Origin: Sphingomonadales bacterium
GTDB taxonomy: Bacteria > Pseudomonadota > Alphaproteobacteria > Sphingomonadales > Sphingomonadaceae
Assembly: GCA_016721875.1 (NCBI GenBank)
Contig: JADKHG010000002.1
Location: 310,001 to 374,000, forward strand
Length of the DNA: 64,000 nucleotides
Reading direction: 5' to 3'
This document shows positions 9,297-18,339 of this stretch, piece by piece (the stretch's first letter is position 1; each line of letters opens with the position of its first letter). Below the pieces are notes generated by a model, which saw nothing but the letters and a program-made list of their open reading frames with translations, ran no database searches and was not told the origin of the DNA. The position numbers and the translations under genes are program-made.

Positions 9297-10436
9297 ATGG
9301 TGATGCGTAAGTATAAAACCGCTCTTTTCGCAACCGCTATCTGCTGTTTGACCGCAGGATGTGGAAATCGACCTTCGCCTGAAAAGAGCGAATTGGCACC
9401 TGCTATCGAAAATTATGTCGCGAATAGCGTCGTAAGCAAAGCCGCAATGAAGGACGCTATCGCGCCCTTTTTCGAAGATGAATCGATGGCCGAGACCCGC
9501 GCAGTTTTGGTCATGTATCGCGGCAAGCTGGTCGCAGAACGCTATGCGCCTGGCTATTCTCCCGATAGCCGCATGATTGGCTGGTCGATGTCAAAAAGCG
9601 TGACAGCCGTCCTCGCGGGAATGATGGTGGCCGATGGTTTGCTTGTATTGGACGACCCGGCTCCGGTACCCGAATGGGCGAGCGCGGGCGATCCGAGGGG
9701 CGCGATAACCTTGCGGCATTTGCTGCATATGGCGTCAGGGCTCGATCATACCGAGATGCCTGATGGCGAAAAAGCAATCTACCAAACCGACACCGTAAGG
9801 CTGCTGTTTCTCGACGGACGCGAGAATGTCGCACAATATGCCGAGAAGCGACCCATGGAGGCGGAGGCAGGCGAGCAGTTCGAATATTCAACCGCGACCA
9901 CGCATATTTTGTCGGATATTCTCACCCGAACTTTGACAACCAGTACCGATCCGCAAGTGCGCCGCGATGCAATGCTCGAATATGCGCGCGGACGCCTGTT
10001 CGAACCGTTGGGAATGACAAGCGCCTTTCCCGAATTTGATCGCAGCGGGACGATGCTCGGCGGCAGCATGATTCACGCCACCGCACGCGATTGGGCGAAA
10101 TTTGGTGAATTCTTGCGCAACAATGGCTCAGTTCGGTCGGCGCAATTGCTGCCGACAAGCTGGACGCGTTTCATGAAAACGTCGAGTACACTCGACGCGT
10201 CCTATGGAGGCCATTTATGGCTTAACAAACGCCGTCCCAAGGAGCGCGATCAGGTGCTGTTTCCCGGCAAAGCGCCTTCAGATGTCTATGCCGCGCTGGG
10301 GCATCTTGGCCAGTTTGTGGTTGTTTCACCCCAACATCGACTGACGATCGTCCGCCTCGGCAAAACCAATGATGCCGATCTTGGTCCGGTTAACGATCAA
10401 CTGGCAAAGCTGATCGCGATTTTCCCAAGGGGTTAA
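9297..10436 (+). CDS. Serine hydrolase, beta-lactamase class C family, lipoprotein-like
   Basis: The 379-residue protein has a signal sequence ending in a lipobox-like LTAGC (Cys22), so it is probably anchored in the membrane facing the periplasm. The beta-lactamase/transpeptidase fold is shown by the SxxK motif S97-M-S-K100 (IGWSMSKSVTAVLAGMM), the LRHLLHMASGLDH region and the EYSTATTH segment with the expected tyrosine. Relatives include 6-aminohexanoate-dimer hydrolases and carboxylesterases, so the substrate is open. Translation may start at 9297 or at the ATG at 9303. Its stop overlaps by 4 bases the stop of the convergent DUF3297 gene. Confidence 0.85.
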   Translation: MVMRKYKTALFATAICCLTAGCGNRPSPEKSELAPAIENYVANSVVSKAAMKDAIAPFFEDESMAETRAVLVMYRGKLVAERYAPGYSPDSRMIGWSMSKSVTAVLAGMMVADGLLVLDDPAPVPEWASAGDPRGAITLRHLLHMASGLDHTEMPDGEKAIYQTDTVRLLFLDGRENVAQYAEKRPMEAEAGEQFEYSTATTHILSDILTRTLTTSTDPQVRRDAMLEYARGRLFEPLGMTSAFPEFDRSGTMLGGSMIHATARDWAKFGEFLRNNGSVRSAQLLPTSWTRFMKTSSTLDASYGGHLWLNKRRPKERDQVLFPGKAPSDVYAALGHLGQFVVVSPQHRLTIVRLGKTNDADLGPVNDQLAKLIAIFPRG

Positions 10437-10710
10437 TCAGCCTTTGCCACAGGCGCGTCGTCGCCTAAGTCTTCGAACCAGGCTTCGACAGGACCTTTCA
10501 AGGTCAATTGCATCGGGCGGCCATAGCGGTCGCGGCTTTTGCCACCGGATACTTTGATCCAGCCTTCAGAGATGCAAAATTCCTCAACTGTGGTGCGCTG
10601 CTCGCCTTTAAAGCGAATGCCAATGCCGCGCTGCAGCACGTCTGCATCAAAAAGTCGCTATGCGGGTGGATTGAAAGCCGATCGGGCGGCACATCTTTGC
10701 TGTCAGTCAT
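10433..10710 (-). CDS. DUF3297 family protein (frameshifted)
   Basis: The expected N-terminus (MTDSKDVPPDRLSIHPHSDF) is read from ATG 10710. The frame breaks at a run of five T on this strand (10649-10653). The next frame continues with LQRGIGIRFKGEQRTTVEEF and DRYGRPMQLTLKGPVEAWFE and ends at 10433. Adding one T restores SDFFDADVLQRG, which fits DUF3297 closely. Members are about 80-90 residues, soluble and of unknown function. The repair gives about 92 residues. A homopolymer miscall is the simplest explanation. Confidence 0.8.
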
Positions 10711-10773
10711 GGACCGCGCCTTTGCCGCAAAGCGCGATACATTGCAATCGCCAGCAGATATCCGACAGATAAC

Positions 10774-10926
10774 TTATCTGGACAATGATGGCACGATCCA
10801 CATGACAGACATGGCAATCACCGCCAAAGCCAGTGAAATCGCCAATACATAGCGCATGCCCTGATTTTTTACGCCGCCGCTGGCTTCGGTTTCGGTTAAT
10901 TCGTCATGATCGTCAAAGCGTTGCAT
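10774..10926 (-). CDS. Small single-pass membrane protein, 50 aa
   Basis: A 50-residue frame starts at ATG 10926, 8 bases after a strong ribosome site (GGAGGAGC), and ends at TAA 10774-10776. The N-terminal half is acidic and soluble (MQRFDDHDELTETEASGG). The C-terminal half is one membrane helix (YVLAISLALAVIAMSVMWIV) with a short tail. The good ribosome site, clear two-part design and lack of competing genes support a real gene. Family and function are unknown. It lies between the DUF3297 and DUF4424 genes on the same strand. Confidence 0.7.
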   Translation of the reverse strand: MQRFDDHDELTETEASGGVKNQGMRYVLAISLALAVIAMSVMWIVPSLSR

Positions 10927-11007
10927 CGGATTGCTCCTCCAGATGCCCCCTTTGGTGCTGTCGATATAGCAGTGTGGCGTGCGATAAGCAGATCTCTCTG
11001 CAATCGG

Positions 11008-12054
11008 CTACATCGCTGCCGGATCGTAAAATTCGGCAATCAGTATCTCTATATTCTGCTTCGGCTCGAAATTGGTCTTGCGCACCTCAAACCGGGTGGG
11101 ACCAATTTTCTTTACACCCGTCAGGCAAACACTCAGCAAATTGTCGGGCTTTTCCTTATCGATCACCAGACGGAAGTCTTTGATTGGCCCTTTCCAGTTT
11201 GCGCCGGGCTTCAGGATATAGTCGAGCCAATGTTCCATATAAGCGACACCAAATTCATCGCCGCGTGCCTTTGACTTTTTCTTCTCCGCCGCAAGACGCT
11301 TATCAAAACCGGCCAGAAAGACTTTGTCGATGCAATATTTGGCAGCATAGTCCTTGAAGCCCATGCCAGCATCCTTGCGATATTCTGGCGTCAACGCACC
11401 ACCAACGCTGCCACCGGCGATTGGCTTGTAACTATGCTCGACGCTGATTGTTTTGCCGGCAGGGAAGATCTGCTTGCGCGTGACATGCGCCTGCATCTGC
11501 CAGTTGGGAAAATGATAGTCGCTATCGGGATCTTTGCGCAAAACCCCTTCGGCGACCAGTTTGGCCTTGTCAGCATTGCTCAGCTTTTCGATATAGGTCT
11601 GGTCGAATTCATAATCCTCCCAATAGCGGATCGGCCAGCCCAGTGCCTTGATCTTTGCACTCAGATCCTTTGGCCCCGCGCGGTCGGACAGCACAACGGC
11701 CTCATAATAGCCAAGCTCGACCGGCTTGCCATCGACCAGCGTCTTGAACTGCAATTGCTCGCGCCAATCGCTGAAGGACGCGACGTCGATATAGCCGTCC
11801 ATCGCGTTGGGTATCGGGGGCAGGGGGAAACTGACCATCGTTTCGACATCGCGGTCGGATGTGTTGGTGAAGCGATATTTGACGATCACTTTTTGCCGCG
11901 AGAGGAACAGGTCTTCGCTATCCATGCTGATCGCGTCGCTCTGTTTGAGTTCCAACCCGCCCAGCCCGATTGCCGCTGAGGAATCATTGGCCATGGCCGG
12001 CGTCGTTTGAAGCAGGGCGATCAACGCCAGCGAAGTCGGGGTTTTATGGGTCAT
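11008..12054 (-). CDS. DUF4424 family protein, copy 2
   Basis: The 348-residue protein has an N-terminal signal peptide (TSLALIALLQTTPAMA) and the family opening NDSSAAIGLGGLELKQSDAI, followed by SMDSEDLFLS and VKYRFTNTSDRDVETMVSFP. This is DUF4424, a secreted domain without a known activity. Its closest relative in the window is the gene immediately upstream (12098-13138), and the two align over their whole length, so this is a tandem duplication. Both end in the same sequence type (EVRKTNFEPK). The 43-base gap suggests one transcript. Confidence 0.85.
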   Translation of the reverse strand: MTHKTPTSLALIALLQTTPAMANDSSAAIGLGGLELKQSDAISMDSEDLFLSRQKVIVKYRFTNTSDRDVETMVSFPLPPIPNAMDGYIDVASFSDWREQLQFKTLVDGKPVELGYYEAVVLSDRAGPKDLSAKIKALGWPIRYWEDYEFDQTYIEKLSNADKAKLVAEGVLRKDPDSDYHFPNWQMQAHVTRKQIFPAGKTISVEHSYKPIAGGSVGGALTPEYRKDAGMGFKDYAAKYCIDKVFLAGFDKRLAAEKKKSKARGDEFGVAYMEHWLDYILKPGANWKGPIKDFRLVIDKEKPDNLLSVCLTGVKKIGPTRFEVRKTNFEPKQNIEILIAEFYDPAAM

Positions 12055-12097
12055 TTCCTATTTATATCGGTCGGCGCAAAGCAGACAAGCGATGAAA

Positions 12098-13138
12098 TCA
12101 TTCTCCGCCCAACATGAAGATTGGAACGAACAATATGTCGAGATCACCCTTGGGTTCAAAATTGGTTTTGCGGACTTCAAGCTGGGTTGGGCTGATTTTT
12201 TTGACCCCATCCATGCAGAAACTGACCATATAGTCGGGCTTATCCATATCGACAACCAAACGGAAATCGCCAATCGGCCCGCGCCAGTTTGCCCCGCTGC
12301 TCAATATATAACTCAGCCATAATTCGGCGAACATGCCACTGTTTCCGGTCTTTTTTGCTACCCGCTCCTGCTCGCGCATCTTGCGGTCGAAGGTTTTTAG
12401 GAAAGTACGGTCGATGCAATAATGGGCGGCATAACGCTGGAAACCGCTGTTGCGCTCGGTCCGATACTTCTTCAGCAATCCCCCACCGATGCTGCTGCCG
12501 ATATAGGGTTTATAGCTATGCTGGACCTCTACCGTTTTGCCTGCGGGAAAGATCTGGGTGCGGGTGACGTGCGTTGAGATCTGCCAGTTGGGAACAACAT
12601 CACCTTCGGCAACTCTTGCTTTTAGCAGTCCTTCTGCTAAATAGCGTTGCTTGTCGGCATCACTCAAATTGCCCAATATGTCGCGACGGAAAATATAGTC
12701 GGTCCAATACTCGACTGGCCAGCCGAGTTGCCTTAGCCGCTCAGTGATGTCGCGCTGGCTCGGATCGCCGACCACCGAAATGATTTGCCGCATTTCAAGA
12801 TCGGCGCGCACGCCGTCGACGGTCGTTTCAAACAGCAAATCCTTGTGCCAGCTCGGATAGCCTCGGTCACCCATATAGCCTTTGATTCCGGTTGGAACTG
12901 CGGGCAGCGGGAAGCTGACCAGCGTCTCCACATCCCGCGCACTATGGTTGGTAAAGCGGTATTTGACACGCACACGGTCGGCAGAAAGATACAGCTCCTC
13001 GCTATCCATGCTGATCGCGTCATTTTGCACCAGTTCCAGCCCGCCCACGCCAACGGCTGAGCTGCTATCGTTGGCAATGGCGGCGGAGAATGGGTCTGCG
13101 GCTGCCAAAAGTGCGACGCTCAGGAGGAATCTCTTCAT
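12098..13138 (-). CDS. DUF4424 family protein, copy 1
   Basis: The 346-residue protein is taken from ATG 13138, which gives a clean signal peptide (MKRFLLSVALLAAADPFSA). An upstream in-frame start at 13159 is less likely. The mature part opens ANDSSSAVGVGGLELVQNDAI and shares with its neighbour the SMDSEELYLS, VKYRFTNHSARDVETLVSFP and HVTRTQIFPAGKT blocks, and the conserved Cys near the C-terminus (YCIDRTF). It is probably periplasmic. The function of DUF4424 is unknown. It is divergent from the flavoprotein gene, whose ATG is only 30 bases away. Confidence 0.85.
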   Translation of the reverse strand: MKRFLLSVALLAAADPFSAAIANDSSSAVGVGGLELVQNDAISMDSEELYLSADRVRVKYRFTNHSARDVETLVSFPLPAVPTGIKGYMGDRGYPSWHKDLLFETTVDGVRADLEMRQIISVVGDPSQRDITERLRQLGWPVEYWTDYIFRRDILGNLSDADKQRYLAEGLLKARVAEGDVVPNWQISTHVTRTQIFPAGKTVEVQHSYKPYIGSSIGGGLLKKYRTERNSGFQRYAAHYCIDRTFLKTFDRKMREQERVAKKTGNSGMFAELWLSYILSSGANWRGPIGDFRLVVDMDKPDYMVSFCMDGVKKISPTQLEVRKTNFEPKGDLDILFVPIFMLGGE

Positions 13139-13168
13139 ATCGTTGCCATGCCATGCCAAGGGGCTGGG

Positions 13169-14380
13169 ATGAAAGCATCAAATCACTATGACGCAATCAT
13201 ATTGGGCGCTGGTGGTGCCGGATTGATGTGTGCTCTGACCGCTGGCCAGCGAGGAAACCGCGTGCTGGTGATTGACCATGCCAGCGGGCCCGGGAAGAAA
13301 ATTCTGATTTCGGGCGGTGGGCGGTGCAATTTCACCAATGTGAATGCAAACAGCGGCAATGCGCAAGAACGCTATCTGTCCGCCAACGCGCATTTCGCAA
13401 AATCCGCGTTGGGGCGTTACCAGCCGCAGGACTTCATCGATCTGGTGAGCGAACACCGCATTGCCTTCCATGAAAAGACTTTAGGACAACTATTCTGCGA
13501 TGGCAGCGCGCGGCAGATTGTCGAAATGCTGATGGCCGAATGCGACCGTTCGGCAGGGCAGGGTGGTCGCGTCGATTTCGCCTTTAACGCCAGCGTTAGC
13601 GATGTCGCGCATGACGGCTGCGATTACCGCATCACCTATAACGGCCTGCGTGCGACGGCCCCCAAACTGGTGATAGCCACCGGTGGCCCCAGCATCCCGC
13701 AAATGGGGGCGTCGAGCTTTGCCTATGATCTGGCACGGCAATTCGGGCTTAAAGTGGTCGAGCCACGCCCGGCTTTGGTGCCGCTGACATTGGGCGGCGA
13801 CGATGTGTTGTTCCGTGAATTGTCGGGTGTGTCGGCTGACGTAATCGCCAAACATGGCAAAACCGCATTCCGCGAAGCCGCCCTTTTCACACACCGTGGA
13901 TTAAGTGGCCCTGCCATTTTGCAGATTAGCAGCTATTGGCGACCGGGGGACCGGATCGGCATCGACTTTTTGCCTGAAGGAGAGGCAACCGCGATATTGC
14001 TTGCTACCAAGCAGGCGAACCCACGCGCAACGATCCGGTCGACGCTGGAAAAACACTTGCCCGCGCGGTTGGCCGAGGCGCTAGCTGGTCGGATCGCACT
14101 CAGCGGCAACCTTGCCGACCAAAGCGACCGCAAATTGGGCGAGGCCGGCGCGATGCTCAACGACTGGCGCTTCAACCCCAATGGCAGCGAAGGCTTCGCC
14201 AAGGCCGAGGTGACGTTGGGCGGCGTATCAACTGCGGACCTATCGCAGCAGACAATGGAGGCCAAAAAAGTCCCCGGTCTGCATGTTATCGGCGAGGCGG
14301 TGGACGTCACCGGGTGGCTCGGCGGCTATAACTTCCAATGGGCCTGGGCCAGCGGGGTTGCGGCGGGGGAGGCGGTTTAA
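13169..14380 (+). CDS. HI0933/BaiN-type NAD(P)/FAD-dependent oxidoreductase
   Basis: This flavoprotein of 403 residues begins with a Rossmann FAD-binding motif (AIILGAGGAGLMCAL) and carries the family signature PGKKILISGGGRCNFTN (about residues 45-60). The C-terminal FAD motif VIGEAVDVTGWLGGYNFQWA also fits. Family members are cytoplasmic; related BaiN enzymes reduce steroid double bonds, but most have no known substrate. I chose ATG 13169 since it starts right before the Rossmann strand. An in-frame ATG at 13148 exists. Confidence 0.9.
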   Translation: MKASNHYDAIILGAGGAGLMCALTAGQRGNRVLVIDHASGPGKKILISGGGRCNFTNVNANSGNAQERYLSANAHFAKSALGRYQPQDFIDLVSEHRIAFHEKTLGQLFCDGSARQIVEMLMAECDRSAGQGGRVDFAFNASVSDVAHDGCDYRITYNGLRATAPKLVIATGGPSIPQMGASSFAYDLARQFGLKVVEPRPALVPLTLGGDDVLFRELSGVSADVIAKHGKTAFREAALFTHRGLSGPAILQISSYWRPGDRIGIDFLPEGEATAILLATKQANPRATIRSTLEKHLPARLAEALAGRIALSGNLADQSDRKLGEAGAMLNDWRFNPNGSEGFAKAEVTLGGVSTADLSQQTMEAKKVPGLHVIGEAVDVTGWLGGYNFQWAWASGVAAGEAV

Positions 14381-14480
14381 TTTAATTGTTTGCATTTTGT
14401 TCTTTGTCATCACACAATGGAATTATATTTCGACAAAGTCGCAATTGATGCTTCAATATTCTGTCTGATGAGAGAGCAGT
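14381..14480 (+). promoter_or_regulatory. AT-rich leader of the DUF262 gene
   Basis: The 100 bases before the restriction-type gene are clearly AT-richer than neighbouring spacers (for example the stretch around 14381-14425) and hold several TATATT-like and TTGT-like patterns. The transcription start cannot be fixed by eye. A GAGAGAGCAGT stretch before ATG 14481 can serve as a weak ribosome site. Confidence 0.35.
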
Positions 14481-16235
14481 ATGACTAGGCTAACGACGAA
14501 TTCCCAAGAAACAACACTTGGCGATCTTTTATCGATAGGGACGTCACTATACCTGATCCCATTTTTCCAGCGCGAGTATCGCTGGGCACCTGATAAGGTC
14601 AATAACCTCCTACAGGATATCCTCAATGTAGTTGATGGTTTGACAGATAAGCATTTCCTCGGAGCAGTCATTGTACATGGGCGCAGAGCTAATCCAACGG
14701 ACCCCAAAGTTTTTGAGGTCATAGATGGGCAACAAAGGCTTACAACAGCGTTTCTTTTTTTAGCGGCTTTGGTGAAGTTTTTGGCTGCGAACAAAGAGTA
14801 TGACGAGGCATCCCGAATTACGCAAAACTACCTGCAAATAGGTAGAGACTACAAAAATTCAAATCTCCGGATACACTACAGTCGGTTGGATAGGAGTATG
14901 ATTAGCGCAGTCATTGAGGATATGCGGTCTGATGAAAAATTGATGTCCGCGTTGAAGCCGTATGAATTGAATCCTTTGCCGAGTTATGGCTCAAATCGTG
15001 GACCTGTTCGAAATAACTACAACAGATTCAAGCGATTTTTCAATGACGAATTGGCTCAAGGCGGTATGGACCGTGTTAGACAAATATACGGCGTATTTCT
15101 GAATAATTTTACAGTTGTTCAGATAGATGTTCTGGATCCGACAGACGGACCAAAGATTTTTGACAGCCTCAATTCAAAACAGGAGCCGATGAAGATCAGC
15201 GACCTGGTGAGGAACGAGATTTTTCGAAAAGCTTCGGACGAGATTCCGGAAAAAATTGAAAGGCTCGATGAAGAGGTTTGGCAGCCTTTCTACGCGTCAT
15301 TTGAAAATGATGGTGCCAACCACTTCGAAAAGTTTCTCTTTCCGTACGGATTGGTATTTGATCCAAATCTCCGTAAATCCGATGTGTTTTTAAATCTTCG
15401 TAGTCAATGGAATAAGGTTGAAGATCCTTCCGAAATTATCAAATCAATGGATAAATACAAAAATCCGTTTTTAGATACTATGTTCGGAAGAAATGAGTCT
15501 GGTTTTGCGAGGGATTTGGCAACCGGATTTGAACGTCTAGCAAAATTGGGTGCTCCTAGTTCTATTCTACCGTTTACCATGAATTTGGGGCGAGCTGTGT
15601 TGGACGGCAATTTAAACGACATTTCTGCGGTGGCTATGTTGGATGTTGTCGAAAGCTTTTTGGTTCGTCGAGCAATCGCAGGCTATGAGCCGACTGGGCT
15701 GCATGCGGTGTTCAAACGATTGTGGTCAGATTTAGATGGGGATTTTTCATCTGTAGCTGTCTCTGCTATCATTTCAGCCCACAAAACCGTGACTTGGCCA
15801 GATTTGGATGAAGTCAGTCGTGCAATCGAAACGCGGCCGCTTTATGGATCTGCCATAACACCATACTTATTGCGCGAGTATGATCTTCACCATGGAGGTG
15901 ACGCGCATGAAAGCATTGAGACAATTGAACATGTTTTACCTCAATCTCCAGATGCAGAGTGGAAGCAGTCGTATGGAGAAAAATTCATTGGCAGCGACAC
16001 TGATGCGTTGCCAAATTTGGTACCATGTACAGGAAAAATGAACTCATCGCTGGGAAACCAAGCATACGCGGTTAAGAAAAATAGGTTCGCCAAAGATTCG
16101 AAGTTCAAAAGTACCCGCGAGTTTAGCGACAATTTCGCTGTTTGGAACTGGGAGTCGTTCAGGCAAAGATCAAAACGCATGTCTGACTGGGCATCTCAGC
16201 GTTGGCCCCACAATCGCATCAGCTCAAAAAACTGA
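14481..16235 (+). CDS. DUF262/DUF1524 protein (GmrSD-type restriction family)
   Basis: The 584-residue protein has the two parts of single-chain GmrS-GmrD proteins. The N-terminal DUF262 domain shows IPFFQREYRW (residues 26-35) and VIDGQQRLTT (80-89), the nucleotide-binding and hydrolysis motifs. The C-terminal DUF1524 domain shows IEHVLPQ (482-488), NLVP and the later Asn/Gly block of an HNH-like nuclease. Family members cut modified phage DNA using NTP (type IV restriction) or act in related defences. Base and codon use is visibly AT-richer than both neighbours, which points to transfer. No methylase or partner gene is present, so it probably acts alone. A relic of an antitoxin gene lies right after it. 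Confidence 0.88.
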   Translation: MTRLTTNSQETTLGDLLSIGTSLYLIPFFQREYRWAPDKVNNLLQDILNVVDGLTDKHFLGAVIVHGRRANPTDPKVFEVIDGQQRLTTAFLFLAALVKFLAANKEYDEASRITQNYLQIGRDYKNSNLRIHYSRLDRSMISAVIEDMRSDEKLMSALKPYELNPLPSYGSNRGPVRNNYNRFKRFFNDELAQGGMDRVRQIYGVFLNNFTVVQIDVLDPTDGPKIFDSLNSKQEPMKISDLVRNEIFRKASDEIPEKIERLDEEVWQPFYASFENDGANHFEKFLFPYGLVFDPNLRKSDVFLNLRSQWNKVEDPSEIIKSMDKYKNPFLDTMFGRNESGFARDLATGFERLAKLGAPSSILPFTMNLGRAVLDGNLNDISAVAMLDVVESFLVRRAIAGYEPTGLHAVFKRLWSDLDGDFSSVAVSAIISAHKTVTWPDLDEVSRAIETRPLYGSAITPYLLREYDLHHGGDAHESIETIEHVLPQSPDAEWKQSYGEKFIGSDTDALPNLVPCTGKMNSSLGNQAYAVKKNRFAKDSKFKSTREFSDNFAVWNWESFRQRSKRMSDWASQRWPHNRISSKN

Positions 16236-16246
16236 GACGTCGCCAA

Positions 16247-16405
16247 CTACTGCGCTTGCTCTAACGGCGCACGAATAATGGGGAGGAGCCTTGCGAGTGG
16301 CTCCCCGCCATCCAAAATAGTAATTTCTTCTCCATCCAGCACGCGCTCGATCAGTGCTTAGAAATGTTGCTCGGCGTATGGGGTTGAGACTACTGTCACG
16401 CGCAC
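16247..16405 (-). pseudogene. Relic of a Phd/YefM-type antitoxin gene
   Basis: Read on the minus strand from GTG 16405, the sequence begins VRVTVVSTPYAEQHF, meets an in-frame TAA and continues ALIERVLDGEEITILDGGEP, ending LARLLPIIRAPLEQAQ at TAG 16247-16249. The pattern (helix, then GEEI...GEPLARLLP) is that of Phd/YefM antitoxins, which bind DNA and a PIN or Doc toxin. The single stop codon sits where a Ser would be expected. No toxin gene remains; the site where it would follow is occupied by the end of the DUF262 gene. The relic marks the edge of the inserted segment. Confidence 0.6.
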
Positions 16406-16430
16406 AAGCTAACGCAAAGCAAGATAAGCC

Positions 16431-18251
16431 TTAAGCCGCCTCTTTCTTCCGGCTAGCCTTCTTGCGCTCATGCGGGTCAAGCAGGGCCTTGCGAATACGG
16501 ATATTCTTTGGTGTCACCTCGACCATTTCGTCATCGTCGATATAGGCGATGGCCTGTTCAAGCGTCATCACCTTGGGCGGGGTAAGGCGGATGGCGTCGT
16601 CCTTGCCGGTCGAGCGGAAGTTGGTCAGCTGCTTCGACTTCATCGGATTGACTTCAAGATCGTCCGGCTTGGCGTTTTCGCCAATGATCATGCCTTCATA
16701 CAGCGCTTCACCGGGCGAAACGAACAATATGCCGCGCTCTTCCAACGGGCCGAGGGCATAGGCGACTGCCTCGCCATTGCCATTGGAGATAAGCACGCCG
16801 CATTTGCGTCCTTCAATCGGACCGCGATAGGGGCCATATTTTTCAAACAAACGGTTCATGATGCCGGTGCCGCGCGTGTCGGACAGGAATTCGCCATGAT
16901 AGCCGATCAGCCCGCGTGACGGCGCGCTGAAAGTGATGCGGGTCTTGCCGCCGCCCGATGGCCGCATATCAGTCATCTCGCCTTTGCGGATCGCCATTTT
17001 TTCAACGACGGTACCCGAATGTTCGTCATCAACGTCGATGACGACCTGTTCATAGGGTTCGGTACGGTTGCCATTGTCGTCTTCGCGGTAGAGCACGCGC
17101 GGGCGGCTGATCCCCAATTCAAAGCCTTCGCGGCGCATCGTTTCGATGAGAACGCCCAACTGAAGTTCGCCGCGACCTGCGACTTCAAAGCTGTCGCGAT
17201 CTTCGGATTCGGTGACGCGGATCGCAACATTGCTCTCGGCTTCGCGGAACAGGCGATCGCGGATCATGCGGCTGGTCACCTTTGTGCCTTCGCGCCCGGC
17301 CATCGGGCTGTCGTTCACCGAAAAGCGCATCGACAGTGTCGGCGGATCGATTGGCTGTGCTTTCAGTGGAACCAAAACGCTGGGCTCGGCAATGGTGTCC
17401 GCCACCGTCGCGGTGGTCAGGCCGGCGATCGAGATGATGTCGCCAGCCTTGGCTTCATCGACAGGAACGCGTTCAAGCCCGCGGAAGGACATGATCTTCG
17501 ACGCACGGCCGGTTTCCACGACCTTGCCATCGGGTGATAGCGCATGGATTTGCTGGTTCACCTTGACGGTGCCTGACAGCACCAGACCGGTGAGGATACG
17601 GCCAAGGAAATTGTCGCGGTCGAGCAAAGTGACAAGCATCTTGAACTCGCCGTCTTCGTCAGCCTTGGGCTCAGGGACGTGCGAAACAATGGTTTCGAAC
17701 ATCGGCGTCAGCGTACCTTCGCGCAGTGACGGATCGGTTGAGGCATAGCCGTTACGACCCGAGGCATAAAGCACAGGAAAATCAAGCTGCTCGTCGGTCG
17801 CGTCGAGCGAAACGAACAGGTCGAACACTTCGTCGAGAACTTCCTGAATACGTTCATCGGGGCGATCGACCTTGTTGACCACAACGATTGGACGCAAGCC
17901 AAGCGCCAGCGCCTTGCCGGTAACAAATTTGGTCTGCGGCATCGCGCCTTCGGACGAATCGACCAGCAGAATGACGCCATCGACCATGCTCAAAATGCGT
18001 TCGACCTCACCGCCAAAGTCGGCGTGGCCGGGCGTATCGACGATGTTGATGTGTGTGCCCTTCCATTCGACGCTGGTGCATTTCGCCAGAATCGTAATCC
18101 CGCGTTCCTTTTCCAGATCGTTCGAATCCATCGCACGCTCTTCAACGCGCTGATTGTCACGGAAAGTGCCCGACTGACGGAAAAGCTGGTCAACGAGGGT
18201 GGTTTTGCCATGATCGACGTGCGCGATGATGGCGATATTACGCAGAGACAT
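16431..18251 (-). CDS. typA: Ribosome-associated GTPase TypA/BipA
   Basis: The 606-residue protein has the EF-G-like GTPase domain with P-loop AHVDHGKTT (residues 10-18), the effector region with RGIT, DTPGHADFGGEV and the NKVD motif. Domain II, EF-G-like domains III and V and the unique C-terminal domain follow (RNIRIRKALL near the end). Length and order are standard. TypA is cytoplasmic, binds 70S ribosomes and is required for growth under stress and cold and for ribosome assembly. It is transcribed alone; the divergent PhyH gene starts 88 bases away. Confidence 0.97.
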   Translation of the reverse strand: MSLRNIAIIAHVDHGKTTLVDQLFRQSGTFRDNQRVEERAMDSNDLEKERGITILAKCTSVEWKGTHINIVDTPGHADFGGEVERILSMVDGVILLVDSSEGAMPQTKFVTGKALALGLRPIVVVNKVDRPDERIQEVLDEVFDLFVSLDATDEQLDFPVLYASGRNGYASTDPSLREGTLTPMFETIVSHVPEPKADEDGEFKMLVTLLDRDNFLGRILTGLVLSGTVKVNQQIHALSPDGKVVETGRASKIMSFRGLERVPVDEAKAGDIISIAGLTTATVADTIAEPSVLVPLKAQPIDPPTLSMRFSVNDSPMAGREGTKVTSRMIRDRLFREAESNVAIRVTESEDRDSFEVAGRGELQLGVLIETMRREGFELGISRPRVLYREDDNGNRTEPYEQVVIDVDDEHSGTVVEKMAIRKGEMTDMRPSGGGKTRITFSAPSRGLIGYHGEFLSDTRGTGIMNRLFEKYGPYRGPIEGRKCGVLISNGNGEAVAYALGPLEERGILFVSPGEALYEGMIIGENAKPDDLEVNPMKSKQLTNFRSTGKDDAIRLTPPKVMTLEQAIAYIDDDEMVEVTPKNIRIRKALLDPHERKKASRKKEAA

Positions 18252-18339
18252 TGTTCTAAGCCTTATGGGATATCAGCGCTCGAGCGCCTTTCAATGCGCG
18301 CGCCCTTAGCTTAGTTTGTGCAGTGCGGCAAGGATTGCT

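Noticed and set aside
16236..16430. A toxin gene beside the antitoxin relic
   Set aside because: No frame of suitable size with PIN, Doc or RelE features is found on either strand between the DUF262 gene and typA.
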